NCBI GenBank assembly: GCA_022841915.1
Contig: JALHQN010000014.1
Coordinates: 16,319 to 80,318, forward strand
Origin: Burkholderiales bacterium
GTDB taxonomy: Bacteria > Pseudomonadota > Gammaproteobacteria > Burkholderiales > WYBJ01
Direction of reading: 5' to 3'
Length of the DNA: 64,000 bases
Under the pieces are notes generated by a model. It saw nothing but the letters and a program-made list of their open reading frames with translations. It ran no database searches and was not told the origin of the DNA. A program made the translations under genes and the position numbers. Below, piece after piece: positions 10,138-18,104 of the stretch; position 1 is the stretch's first letter; every line of letters starts with the position of its first letter.

Positions 10138-10620
10138 GACTCCTCCTGTCGTTCTTGACTGATTGCGGCGCTCGCTCGTTCAGCGTTCGAACCGGGCCCT
10201 CGATGCCCTCCAGGGCACAGGCCTCCCGCCTGCGGGCGCACGCAGCGCCTCGCGCCCCAGGGCGCAGACCGTACGCACCATCCCGCGTGAAAGTGAGGCC
10301 GCGTGCTAGGCGGCCACCCGATACCGGCCCGCATATATATCCCGAGCGCGTCTGTCTGACAATATGGCCCTAGCGGTCGAGCGCCTCAGGGTCGGACAAT
10401 TTCCGGGCCGACGATCATGTGCCGATACTCGCGCCGCGTCGGTTCAAGCCGCTCCGGAAGTCTGGTGACAGCCCGCTCGTTGCTGGCGTCAGCACGCCAC
10501 TGCTACCATCGTCTGCGCCAGGGTCCCGGTCGCACTCGACGTCGCGGGAATGCACAGCTTCGGTTCGATGGCTTCCGGTTCGTGCGTCGGCCAGAAGCCC
10601 CGCAAGCAGGAGGACATAAC
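10138..10620. other. Divergent intergenic region
   Basis: This stretch separates the leftward Bug-leuCD-like cluster from the rightward selenoprotein operon. It must hold both promoters and contains an AT-rich patch (catatatat near 10330), but I could not assign boxes with confidence. In-frame upstream ATGs for the rightward gene exist but are not supported by homology. Confidence 0.4.
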
Positions 10621-11667
10621 TTGACGGTACTGGTCTCCAACCGGATTCGCGCCCCGCGCGATATGCGTGCCGTGTTCGACGACATGGAGCGGCGCGGCTT
10701 CACCGACGGCCTGCCGGTCATCCCGCCGACCGAGGAGCGCGTCCACGAAATGCTCGACTACGTCGGCATGGCGCCTGACGAACTGATCGCCGTCGTGCCG
10801 CCCGAGGGCGGACCGGCCACCGCCGAAAAGGTGGCGATCAACGCGGTCATGGCAGGCTGCCGCCCCGAATACATGCCGGTCGTGGTCGCCGCGGTGAGAG
10901 CCGTGACGCAGCCCCAGTTCAACCTGCTCGGCATCCAGACCACCACCAATCCGGTGGCACCGGTGCTCGTCGTCAACGGTCCGGTGCGCGAGCGCATCGG
11001 CATCCACTCGCGGCGCGGCTGCCTCGGGCCGGGGTTTCGCGCCAATGCCACGATCGGGCGTGCCCTGCGGCTCGTGATGCTCAACATCGGCGGCTGCCCG
11101 CCCGGCGACGTCGACAAGGCGATCCATGGCATGCCCGGAAAATTCACGTTCTGCTTCGGCGAATTGGAAGAGGAAAGCCCCTGGCCATCGCTGCACGAAG
11201 AGCAGGGCTTTCGCAAGGAGCAGAGCACCGTCACCGCCTTCGGAGGCCAAGGCACGCAGAACCTCTACGCCGCCATGCTCGATCCGGAGCACATCGTGCA
11301 CATGCTCGCCGATGGCATGCGCGTCTACGGCAACAACGGCTACCTGCGTGCCGTGGGCTCGCCCCTCGTGATCATGAGCCCCGGCCATGCGCGTATATTC
11401 GCCGACCACGGCTGGGACAAGGCGAGGCTGCGCGTCGAGCTCTTCGAGCGGACCAAGATCCCGCGCGCCTACATACCGAGCGCACCACAGCTCTCCAAGC
11501 CGGTGTATTCGGACTACCCGCCGGAGGCGATGTGCCAGCTGTGCAATGCCCCGGAGGACATCAGGATCGTCGTCGCCGGCGGCCCCGAGGCCTACCACAT
11601 CACCTACGTCCCGAGCTTCGGCACGACCGTCCCGACGACAGCGGAGATCGCGGTGGTCGTCGCATAA
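10621..11667 (+). CDS. Uncharacterised partner of the UGSC selenoprotein
   Basis: The 348-residue protein starts at a TTG (10621) chosen because AGGAGG lies 9 bases upstream; an in-frame ATG at 10417 would add a non-conserved leader. No signal peptide or membrane segment is seen. Notable stretches are LNIGGCPPGDVDKA in the middle and a CxxC pair, C305 and C308 (MCQLCNAPED), near the C-terminus. Its stop is 11 bases before the selenoprotein ATG, so the two are almost certainly translated from one mRNA. I do not recognise a function. The CxxC and the redox-motif neighbour hint at thiol chemistry. Confidence 0.8.
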   Translation: MTVLVSNRIRAPRDMRAVFDDMERRGFTDGLPVIPPTEERVHEMLDYVGMAPDELIAVVPPEGGPATAEKVAINAVMAGCRPEYMPVVVAAVRAVTQPQFNLLGIQTTTNPVAPVLVVNGPVRERIGIHSRRGCLGPGFRANATIGRALRLVMLNIGGCPPGDVDKAIHGMPGKFTFCFGELEEESPWPSLHEEQGFRKEQSTVTAFGGQGTQNLYAAMLDPEHIVHMLADGMRVYGNNGYLRAVGSPLVIMSPGHARIFADHGWDKARLRVELFERTKIPRAYIPSAPQLSKPVYSDYPPEAMCQLCNAPEDIRIVVAGGPEAYHITYVPSFGTTVPTTAEIAVVVA

Positions 11668-11678
11668 GGAGATCGTTC

Positions 11679-12230
11679 ATGAACACGCCCCCGATCGAGC
11701 AAACGCTGGTGTATCTGGATCCCGTCAGCCCGAATACCGAACGCAAGCTCTTCGTGCCGGCGGTCAGCGAACTGGCAGGCAAGCGCATCGCGTTCGTCAA
11801 CAACGGCTGGCTCAGCTTCACCCGCATCGGCGAGCACATGGCCACGGTGCTCGAACGACGCTTCGGCATCGCCTCCTTCACCACGTACGCGATACCGACC
11901 TCCTGCGCGCCGCCCGAGGGCCTGCTGGCGCAGATCGCCAGCGAGGCCGATGCGGCCATCGTGGGCATGGCCAATTGAGGCTCCTGCACGTCGTGGAGTG
12001 TCCACGACACGGCTCAACTGGTGAAGCTGGGGCTGCCGGCTGTTGTGATCGCCACCGGGCAGTTCGAGAAGCTCGCTCGGGTCATCATGCGCTCGCAGCG
12101 GGTGCCCGAATCGATTGCCATCGTAATCGGTCCGAACACCGAGTTCGTGCCGCCGCAGACCCTGGAGAAAATCGCCGACGAAGTGATCGAACAAGCGGTC
12201 AAGCGCCTGTCGGAGGTCCATAGGGGCTGA
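11679..12230 (+). CDS. UGSC-family selenoprotein with in-frame TGA (Sec100)
   Basis: From the ATG at 11679 (strong AAGGAGA site) the frame meets TGA at 11976-11978, followed by GGC TCC TGC. It then stays open to 12230 with protein-like sequence on both sides (AAIVGMAN before, KLGLPAVVIATGQFEKLA after). Reading TGA as selenocysteine gives a 183-residue protein with the Sec-Gly-Ser-Cys motif that names the UGSC family, predicted earlier from metagenomes and of unknown function. Sec and Cys at positions 100 and 103 resemble a CxxC redox centre. A SECIS-like hairpin follows the TGA. SelA/B/C/D are not in this window. Confidence 0.88.
11990..12008 (+). promoter_or_regulatory. Candidate bacterial SECIS hairpin
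   Basis: GTCGTGGA (11990-11997) pairs perfectly with TCCACGAC (12001-12008) around a GTG loop. The loop begins 19 bases after the TGA and has G at its first position. This agrees with the known bacterial rule: a hairpin directly downstream of UGA, apical loop about 16-37 bases away, with a G in the first two loop bases, where SelB binds. The hairpin lies inside the coding frame. Confidence 0.75.
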
Positions 12231-12355
12231 GCGGCAGGCGCGGCATCTCGGTCGGGCGGTCGCGCCTGGCGACGATCGGCCCGACGCCAAGCGTTATCAC
12301 CGGGCCCGACGGCGGCCCATGCATTGTGAGGAGGTGCGTTGGGAGGCGGCCTGGG

Positions 12356-12661
12356 TCACTTGCGCTTCGTCAACGGGCTCCCGCCCTTCTGCGCGATGCT
12401 GGCCTGATGCGTCGCTTCGATGAGCGGCTGCACGGTGAACTCTGCCGGCACGCATTCCTGCCACTGATTGATGAGCTGGTGCAGGTGTTCGTGCGAGACG
12501 GCATCGAACACCACGACCGCGCCGCGGCCGGTCTTGACCCAGATGTTCTTGACCACGCCTGATTTCTGCAGCGGCGCGAGCCAGACCCAGAACTTGCGTT
12601 GGTTGCCGCGGGCCTTCGATGGCTGCTCGGGCCGCGGCGTGCTGATGACAAGAAACAGCAT
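12356..12661 (-). CDS. Small muconolactone-isomerase-like (ferredoxin-fold) protein
   Basis: The 101-residue protein starts at the ATG at 12661, which has GAGGAGGGGG upstream. MLFLVIST at the N-terminus and the VVVFDAVSHEHLHQLIN segment resemble the alpha/beta barrel-forming muconolactone delta-isomerase fold. Proteins like this occur as stand-alone small enzymes or binding proteins in aromatic catabolism. It is antisense to, and lies between, the selenoprotein operon and the second TauD-like gene. No catalytic residue can be assigned, so the function is only suggested. Confidence 0.7.
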   Translation of the reverse strand: MLFLVISTPRPEQPSKARGNQRKFWVWLAPLQKSGVVKNIWVKTGRGAVVVFDAVSHEHLHQLINQWQECVPAEFTVQPLIEATHQASIAQKGGSPLTKRK

Positions 12662-12907
12662 GGAAGGCCCCCTCCTCTTGCGGCACGATGCCGCTCGGCA
12701 TGGTACACCGGGGCCTGAGCGCGGTGGCTCGACGACGAACTTTGCCCCGCGCTTGCGAACGCTCTTGCTGCAGCGCAATGCGATCGCCGCCATGTCGGCG
12801 ATCGTCAGTCCACAATCGGCGCCTCGAACAAATTACACTTGGGAAAGTCGATCGGCCCGCACGCGCCGCAAGCCGTGCCCGGTACCAACGAGCGAAGGGA
12901 ATCCGCA

Positions 12908-13876
12908 ATGGAAATCACACAGCAAGCCCAATCGAGCGCCGCAGCCACTCGGCCAACCCCGGTAGCGAATACGTTGCTCGGTCTGCAGATCGTGCCGACC
13001 GGCGCAGCGGTCGGCGCCGAAGTGCGTGGCATCGATCTCTCCCAACCCATACCGGACGACGTCGCACGAGCGCTGCGCGACGCCTGGTCCCAGTACCTCG
13101 TCCTGCTCTTCCGCGATCAGGAAATGACGCCCGAGCAATACCTTCGGGCGGCGAGCATTTTCGGCCGGCCGCAAGTGGGCGCTGCGCGCGCCTACTTCGA
13201 GAAGACCGGCACCCTCGATAGCATGCACACCCTGCCGGTCCCCGAGATCTCCATCCTTTCGAACCTGGACAGCCAGGGCAACCCGGTGATGGAGAACGCA
13301 GGGCTGGGCAGCATGGAAGTCGTTTGGCATTCCGACAATTCCTACATCGAGGAGCCGCCGGCAGGCAGTACTCTGTATTCGCGCGAGATTCCGAACGACA
13401 GCACCGGCAAGACGTCGTTCAACAACCAGTATCTCGCCTATGACGAAATGCCGCCCGACTTGAAGAAGGCCATCGAGGGCAAGCGTTCGAAGCAGGATGC
13501 GAGCCGCAACTCCGCGGGCACCTTGCGGCCGGGCGTGAAGAAGCCGGAAAAACCGGAAGATGTCCCCGGCCCCATGCACCCGATGGTGCGCAAGCACCCG
13601 GTCACAGGGCGCAATGCGCTCTACCTCGGTCGACGGCGCGTGTTCCCCTCGCAGTTCATCGAGGGGCTCGCTCAGGAAGAGAGCGAAAAGCTGCTCGACC
13701 GGATCTGGGCGCACGCGACGCAGCCGAAGTATGCCTGGACCCACGTCTGGCGCGTCGGCGACATGCTCGTTTGGGACAACCGCTGTGCCATGCACTATCG
13801 CGAGCCGGTCAACTCCACGCAGCGCCGTGTCATGTGGCGCAGCCAGTTCCAAGGCGAAAAGGTCCTCGCAGGGTAA
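12908..13876 (+). CDS. TauD/TfdA-family Fe(II)/2-oxoglutarate dioxygenase, second copy
   Basis: The 322-residue protein has the triad H141 and D143 in WHSDNS and H295 in RCAMHYRE, with candidate 2-oxoglutarate arginines R306/R307 and R311. The ATG at 12908 is preferred over one at 12839, because GAAGGGA precedes it and the shorter protein matches the family. It shares the GxDALYLGRR-like substrate-lid segment (here RNALYLGRRR) with the copy at 5933-6892, so the two are paralogues with probably related substrates. A Bug receptor and a glutathione transferase follow on the same strand, suggesting an uptake-and-attack module. Confidence 0.9.
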   Translation: MEITQQAQSSAAATRPTPVANTLLGLQIVPTGAAVGAEVRGIDLSQPIPDDVARALRDAWSQYLVLLFRDQEMTPEQYLRAASIFGRPQVGAARAYFEKTGTLDSMHTLPVPEISILSNLDSQGNPVMENAGLGSMEVVWHSDNSYIEEPPAGSTLYSREIPNDSTGKTSFNNQYLAYDEMPPDLKKAIEGKRSKQDASRNSAGTLRPGVKKPEKPEDVPGPMHPMVRKHPVTGRNALYLGRRRVFPSQFIEGLAQEESEKLLDRIWAHATQPKYAWTHVWRVGDMLVWDNRCAMHYREPVNSTQRRVMWRSQFQGEKVLAG

Positions 13877-14084
13877 TCCATCCACGCAGTACGGAAACGA
13901 GCTGCAAGCGCCCGCGCATGCGGGCGTAGCCGACCCAGACGCCCCGCCGGTCCTCGACCACGGATGATCGACGGCTCGGTACGGCGGCGCGGATAGCGAG
14001 ATCGTTGCGCCATGCGTTCGCCGCACGAGCGGCGCGGCGCAGCGATCTTACGAGAACACGAAAACACGAAACGAGGAGACCGCG

Positions 14085-15059
14085 ATGCGTATCTACCACT
14101 GGCCGTTGGCCGCTGTCATCGCTTGCACAGCTGTATCCATCCCATCTGTCCAGGCGGCCGACGCCTACCCGACACGGCCCGTCCGGTTCATCATCCCGTT
14201 CGCGCCCGGCGGCAGCAACGACACCATCGCCCGCTTGTTCGCACAGCATCTGACCGAGCATCTCGGCCAACCGGTCGTCGTCGACAATCGATCCGGCGCC
14301 GGCAGTCTCGTGGGCAACGAAATCGCGGCCAAATCGCAGCCCGACGGCCATACGATCGTCATCATCTCAGCCTCGTTTGCATTCAGCTCCGCACTCTACA
14401 AGAAACTGCCCTACGATCCCGTCAAATCGTTCTCCCATGTTGCGAAGATCGCCACCGGCCCCGTCGTATTGGCGGTCAATCCGTCGTTGCCGGCCAAAAC
14501 GGTCAAGGAACTGATCGCCCTGGCGACGGCGAAGCCTGGGCAGCTCAACTTCGCGAGCTCGGGCGTGGGCAGCGCGCAGCATCTGGGCATGGAATTGCTC
14601 AAGACGCTGGTCAAGATCGACGTCACCCACGTCCCATTCAAGGGCGGCGGTCCGGCGACGCTCAGTGTCATGACCGGCGACTCGCACATCTCGATCGGGT
14701 CGGTGATATCGCTGATTCCTCACATCCGGTCGGGCAAGCTGCGGGCGCTGGCCACGGGCGGACTCAAGCGCAGCAGCGCCCTGCCTGATTTGCCGACCAT
14801 CGACGAAGCCGGTGTCAAGGGCTACGAGGCGTCGAACTGGTGGGGCGTCCTCGCCCCCGCGAAGACGCCCCAAAGCGTCATCACGCGCCTGGACAGCGAG
14901 ATCAAGACCATCGTCGCAAAGGAAGCCGTGGCCAAGCGCCTATCCAACGACGGCGCGGAGCCGGACTATCTGAGCCAGCAAACCTTCGCCGACTTCGTCG
15001 CCAAGGAAAGAGCCAAATGGACCCAGGTCGTCAGAGCCGCAGGCATCACGCCGCAGTAA
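14085..15059 (+). CDS. Bug/TctC-family periplasmic substrate-binding protein
   Basis: The 324-residue protein begins with a signal peptide (RIYHWPLAAVIACTAVSIPS, cleavage near VQAADAYPT). It continues with family hallmarks: RPVRFIIPFAPGGSNDTIAR, GQPVVVDNRSGAGS and VDVTHVPFKGGGPA-like sequence. GAGGAGA before the ATG sets the start. Bug proteins capture carboxylates, amides or aromatic acids in the periplasm, and most are orphan receptors without adjacent TctA/TctB membrane subunits, as here. It lies between the second TauD-like gene and a glutathione transferase, which suggests they handle the same compound. Confidence 0.92.
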   Translation: MRIYHWPLAAVIACTAVSIPSVQAADAYPTRPVRFIIPFAPGGSNDTIARLFAQHLTEHLGQPVVVDNRSGAGSLVGNEIAAKSQPDGHTIVIISASFAFSSALYKKLPYDPVKSFSHVAKIATGPVVLAVNPSLPAKTVKELIALATAKPGQLNFASSGVGSAQHLGMELLKTLVKIDVTHVPFKGGGPATLSVMTGDSHISIGSVISLIPHIRSGKLRALATGGLKRSSALPDLPTIDEAGVKGYEASNWWGVLAPAKTPQSVITRLDSEIKTIVAKEAVAKRLSNDGAEPDYLSQQTFADFVAKERAKWTQVVRAAGITPQ

Positions 15060-15156
15060 GCGCAGAGGGGGCGGCTGGATAGCCGCCATGATCTTTCATG
15101 ACGCCGCCGGTAACTAGCCGGTTGGCTGTACCCGAGAAACGAGACGAGGAGACGAC

Positions 15157-15813
15157 ATGCTGAAGATTTGGGGCCGCGCAGACGGCTCGAACGTCATCAA
15201 GGCGATGTGGTGTATAGGCGAACTGGGCATCGCGCACGAGCGCATCGACTGGGGCGGAGAGTTCGGCGGCAACGACGACCCGGAGTACCGGCGCAAGAAC
15301 CCGAACGGTCGGCTGCCGACGCTCGAAGAGGACGATGGCTGGACGCTTTGGGAGTCGGGTGCGGTCGTGCGCTATCTGTGCATGAAGCACAGTCTGGGCA
15401 ATCTGTGCCCCGAGACGCCGCGCGAGCGCGCCGACGCGGAGAAGTGGATGGACTGGAGCTCGCTCAATTTCGCCGGCTTCAACAGCATCTACCTGGCTCA
15501 GTACTTCGGGCCTGAAGACAAGCGCAACCGCGACGCCCTCTTGGCCGCGGCCAAGAACCAGGTGCAGTGGCTGAATATCCTGGAGCGGCATCTGGCCGGC
15601 CGTCAGTATCTATGCGGGGAGCGTTTCACCATGGCCGATATCCCCGCCGGCTCGCTGACGCATCGGTGGTTCCACTGGACGCCCAAAGAGGTGCTGCCCT
15701 CGCACCCGAACGTGCGCGCCTGGTACGAACGCCTGGTCGCGCGGCCGGCGTATCAAGAGCACGTGATCAAGGTCAACGCAAAGCGCACGCGAGAGATCGC
15801 AGCGCGCGGCTAA
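15157..15813 (+). CDS. Glutathione S-transferase family protein
   Basis: The 218-residue protein has an N-terminal thioredoxin-like domain (residues 1-80; glutathione-site NPNGRLPTLEEDDG, then LWESGAVVRYL) and an all-alpha C-terminal domain with the N-capping box FTMADIPAG. A Ser/Asn pair at residues 11-12 is the likely glutathione-activating position. GAGGAG lies just before the ATG. It follows the Bug receptor by about 100 bases. Family members conjugate or dehalogenate electrophiles; the exact substrate is unknown. Confidence 0.9.
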   Translation: MLKIWGRADGSNVIKAMWCIGELGIAHERIDWGGEFGGNDDPEYRRKNPNGRLPTLEEDDGWTLWESGAVVRYLCMKHSLGNLCPETPRERADAEKWMDWSSLNFAGFNSIYLAQYFGPEDKRNRDALLAAAKNQVQWLNILERHLAGRQYLCGERFTMADIPAGSLTHRWFHWTPKEVLPSHPNVRAWYERLVARPAYQEHVIKVNAKRTREIAARG

Positions 15814-15986
15814 GGCATGTGGCTGGAGCAGCGCGGCCCTAAAGGGCGCTGCGCTGCGTTTGCTTCGAAGTGGGTCGAAGGATCTGCGCCGCGAGACAGC
15901 GGGGTCGTCTTACATCACCCGAGCTTGTGGCACCCGCTTGCCTCGCTGGCCCTGCTCCGGCCCGTCGACCAAGCGCTCGAAACCGA

Positions 15987-16568
15987 TCAGCCGCGCTCGG
16001 CCAGCTTGCGGCGTCGTAGTTGATACGCGGTGAGAGCGAGTCCCGCAAGCATCAAGGCATAGGCCGAGGGCTCCGGTATCGGCGCGGTGAAGTCGCCGGC
16101 GCCCGAGGTATCGAGATACCAGTCGGCATTGAGCGTCGACAAGTAATTGAAGCCTCCCGGCGCCGGCACCGGCGGAACGAGTGCCACGAAGTCACGCAGG
16201 GCAATCGCGGCGTAGAGGCCGTTTGCGCTGCGCAGGAACACCGTGTCGCCCTCGCTCGCCTCGACGAAGCTCGTTTGATACGCGAAGGTCGCTGCATTGG
16301 CGACGGTCGTCGGATCCGCCAGTCCGGGAGCCACATACACCGTCAGCGCATCGGGGCCACCCGCATAAAAGTATCCGGAAAAATCGGGAGACTGGGTGGA
16401 CCAGGTGAAGGTGAGCGCAGTGGTGTCGTTGCCGACTACGTAGAACTCCGACTCGTAGATATCGTCGAACTGGCCTTGCAGCAGACTCGCATGGGCCGAG
16501 GCCAACCCGGCTGCAGTCAGGCAAATCGCGGCGACCCACGATCTCGTACTTTTTGCATTCTTGAACAT
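15987..16568 (-). CDS. PEP-CTERM sorting-domain secreted protein
   Basis: The 193-residue protein has a signal peptide (SWVAAICLTAAGLASAHA) and a C-terminal sorting tag: PIPEPSAYALM, a hydrophobic helix and RRRKLAERG. PEP-CTERM proteins are cleaved and anchored or released by an exosortase, usually as part of extracellular polymer formation. The middle is low-complexity beta-rich sequence with no recognisable enzyme. No exosortase gene is in this window. Confidence 0.9.
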   Translation of the reverse strand: MFKNAKSTRSWVAAICLTAAGLASAHASLLQGQFDDIYESEFYVVGNDTTALTFTWSTQSPDFSGYFYAGGPDALTVYVAPGLADPTTVANAATFAYQTSFVEASEGDTVFLRSANGLYAAIALRDFVALVPPVPAPGGFNYLSTLNADWYLDTSGAGDFTAPIPEPSAYALMLAGLALTAYQLRRRKLAERG

Positions 16569-17218
16569 ATCCCTGGCTCCTTGCAGATTTCATGCAAGGC
16601 TATGACAGTCTGCTAGGATACGTCGCGGTCATAAGTCACAGTCGTTGCGGACAAAACTTGCTTGTTTTCGATCACCGCGTTCCGGATCAGGCGGGAAGGC
16701 CCGGCACGACGCTGCAGCGCTGCCGAGGCATGATTCCGACGGCATCGTTCGAACGCACGCAGGCATTCATCGCGGAGCGGCACATCGGCATTTCGCATCG
16801 CCGGCATCGAAAGCTGTCATGCATGCGACCGCACCTGAACCGCCGGCGCAGCGAACTTCTCCCGACGCCGAACGGCCAGCCTCATTAGGCATCCGCGCAC
16901 GCGCCCTATCGCCTCTGCGTGCGCTGAAGGCGGTTCGTCGTAGCGGCTTCGCACGAAGGCTGATGGCCATTAAGGCGGCGCCTGACGACGATGCATCGAC
17001 GTCGATGCCGATGCCGAGATCCTCGGCTGGACGAGGCGCTCGACACCTGAGCGCGAAACCAGATAACGAGGGCGCGGGAGTTTGTGCTTCGTTGACTCCA
17101 TAAATACGAATGGTTATCATTTGCATCCGTTGCACCTGGCCCGGCTGGACTTGCCGATCGGCGCTCGGAGCCGGCTGACTGCCCAGATGCACGACGAAAT
17201 CCAGTAAGGAATCAGGAC
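16569..17218. other. Intergenic region with Fur-type promoter at its right end
   Basis: This 650-base stretch lies between two divergent genes. Open frames exist on both strands but have no ribosome-binding sites or recognisable sequence, and I call none of them. The only supported element is the promoter and Fur box at 17092-17127. Confidence 0.5.
17092..17127 (+). promoter_or_regulatory. Promoter with overlapping Fur box
   Basis: TTGACT (17092-17097) and TATCAT (17115-17120) are spaced by 17 bases. The opposite strand of 17106-17126 reads AAATGATAACCATTCGTA, which matches the Fur consensus core AATGATAATCATT at nearly every position and covers the -10 box. Iron-bound Fur would block transcription of the S4-paralogue operon. 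The site could also be read by the related regulator Zur; the AATGATAA half-site favours Fur. Confidence 0.72.
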
Positions 17219-17827
17219 ATGAGATATACCGGGCCGCGGTTGAAGATCATGAGGTCGCTCGGGATCGAGCTGCCGGGACTTTCGCGCAAGTCGATCGAAG
17301 CCCGACCCTATCCGCCCGGCCAGCACGGCCAGAAGCAGCGGCGCCGTTCCGATTTCGGCACACGGCTGCAGGAGAAGCAAAAGCTTCGATTCAACTACGG
17401 CCTGTCGGAGCGCCAAATGCGTCGGGTGATGATCGAAGCTCGGCAGATGAAGGGCAACTCGGGCGAACGCATGCTGGAGTTGCTCGAGCGCCGCCTCGAC
17501 AACTTCGTGTTTCGAGCGGGATTCGCCCCCACCATCGTCGCGGCGCGCCAGCTCGTCGCTCATCGGCACATCCTGCTGAACGGACGCCGCGTCAACATTC
17601 CTTCCATTCGCGTGCGGCCGGGTGACCAGGCCAGCCTGACGACGCGCGCGAACCGCAACCCGCACGTCGTCGAGTCGCTCGCCGATCCCGCACTCGCCCG
17701 CCCGGAATGGCTCTGCGTCGACGACGCGACGTTCACTGCGCGTATGACGCGCGTGCCGGCCGCCGACGAAGTGCCCTTCCCCATCGATGTCCAGCGCGTG
17801 GTCGAGTACTACGCCAACCGGCTGTAA
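17219..17827 (+). CDS. rpsD: 30S ribosomal protein S4 paralogue
   Basis: The 202-residue protein is a full-length S4: MRYTGPRLKIMRSLG start, S4 RNA-binding domain around residues 93-150 (HRHILLNGRRVNIPS) and C-terminal VEYYANRL. AAGGA before the ATG supports the start. S4 nucleates 30S assembly. It is not in a ribosomal operon with S13, S11, RNA polymerase alpha and L17. It stands alone behind a Fur box and in front of a DUF2325 gene, so it is probably a second, regulated copy. The N-terminal zinc-cysteine cluster of some S4 proteins is absent. Confidence 0.93.
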   Translation: MRYTGPRLKIMRSLGIELPGLSRKSIEARPYPPGQHGQKQRRRSDFGTRLQEKQKLRFNYGLSERQMRRVMIEARQMKGNSGERMLELLERRLDNFVFRAGFAPTIVAARQLVAHRHILLNGRRVNIPSIRVRPGDQASLTTRANRNPHVVESLADPALARPEWLCVDDATFTARMTRVPAADEVPFPIDVQRVVEYYANRL

Positions 17828-17858
17828 CCCCAACGCCACCCTTTCGGCGAGGACCCTC

Positions 17859-18104
17859 ATGTCGCGTCCTTATCTGCACGCCCCACCGGACTATCCCACC
17901 CAGCCCGAACTGGCCGTCGCTGCGCTCATTCGGATGCTGACTCGCTTCCCGGTCGTCGGCCACGCCTGCATGACCGAGCCGATCGAACATCACCTCGCGA
18001 TCGTCGCCGCAGATGCGAGGCTGCCCCAAGCGATTCGTGATGCGGCCGCGGCCGCCGCGCAGGACGGGCATGCCGCCACCAAGGCCGGAGCCCTCTCGTC
18101 GTGA
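17859..18104 (+). CDS. Small uncharacterised protein of the Fur-boxed operon
   Basis: This 81-residue protein starts at the ATG at 17859, preceded by GCGAGGA; an earlier in-frame ATG overlaps the S4 gene and lacks support. It is mostly helical and alanine-rich (DAAAAAAQDGHAATKAG at the end) with no motif I recognise. It begins 31 bases after the S4 stop, and its stop overlaps the next start (GTGA), so translation of the three genes is coupled. Confidence 0.7.
   Translation: MSRPYLHAPPDYPTQPELAVAALIRMLTRFPVVGHACMTEPIEHHLAIVAADARLPQAIRDAAAAAAQDGHAATKAGALSS

Noticed and set aside
11532..11978. Independent short gene ending at the TGA at 11978
   Set aside because: The protein-like sequence continues in the same frame beyond the TGA with the UGSC motif and a hairpin, so it is read as selenocysteine.
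13909..13926. Terminator after the second TauD-like gene
   Set aside because: CGCCCGC-GCAT-GCGGGCG is a strong hairpin, but no T-run follows.
16645..17192. Small genes in the region before the S4 paralogue
   Set aside because: Frames on both strands have no ribosome-binding sites and the composition of random GC-rich sequence.
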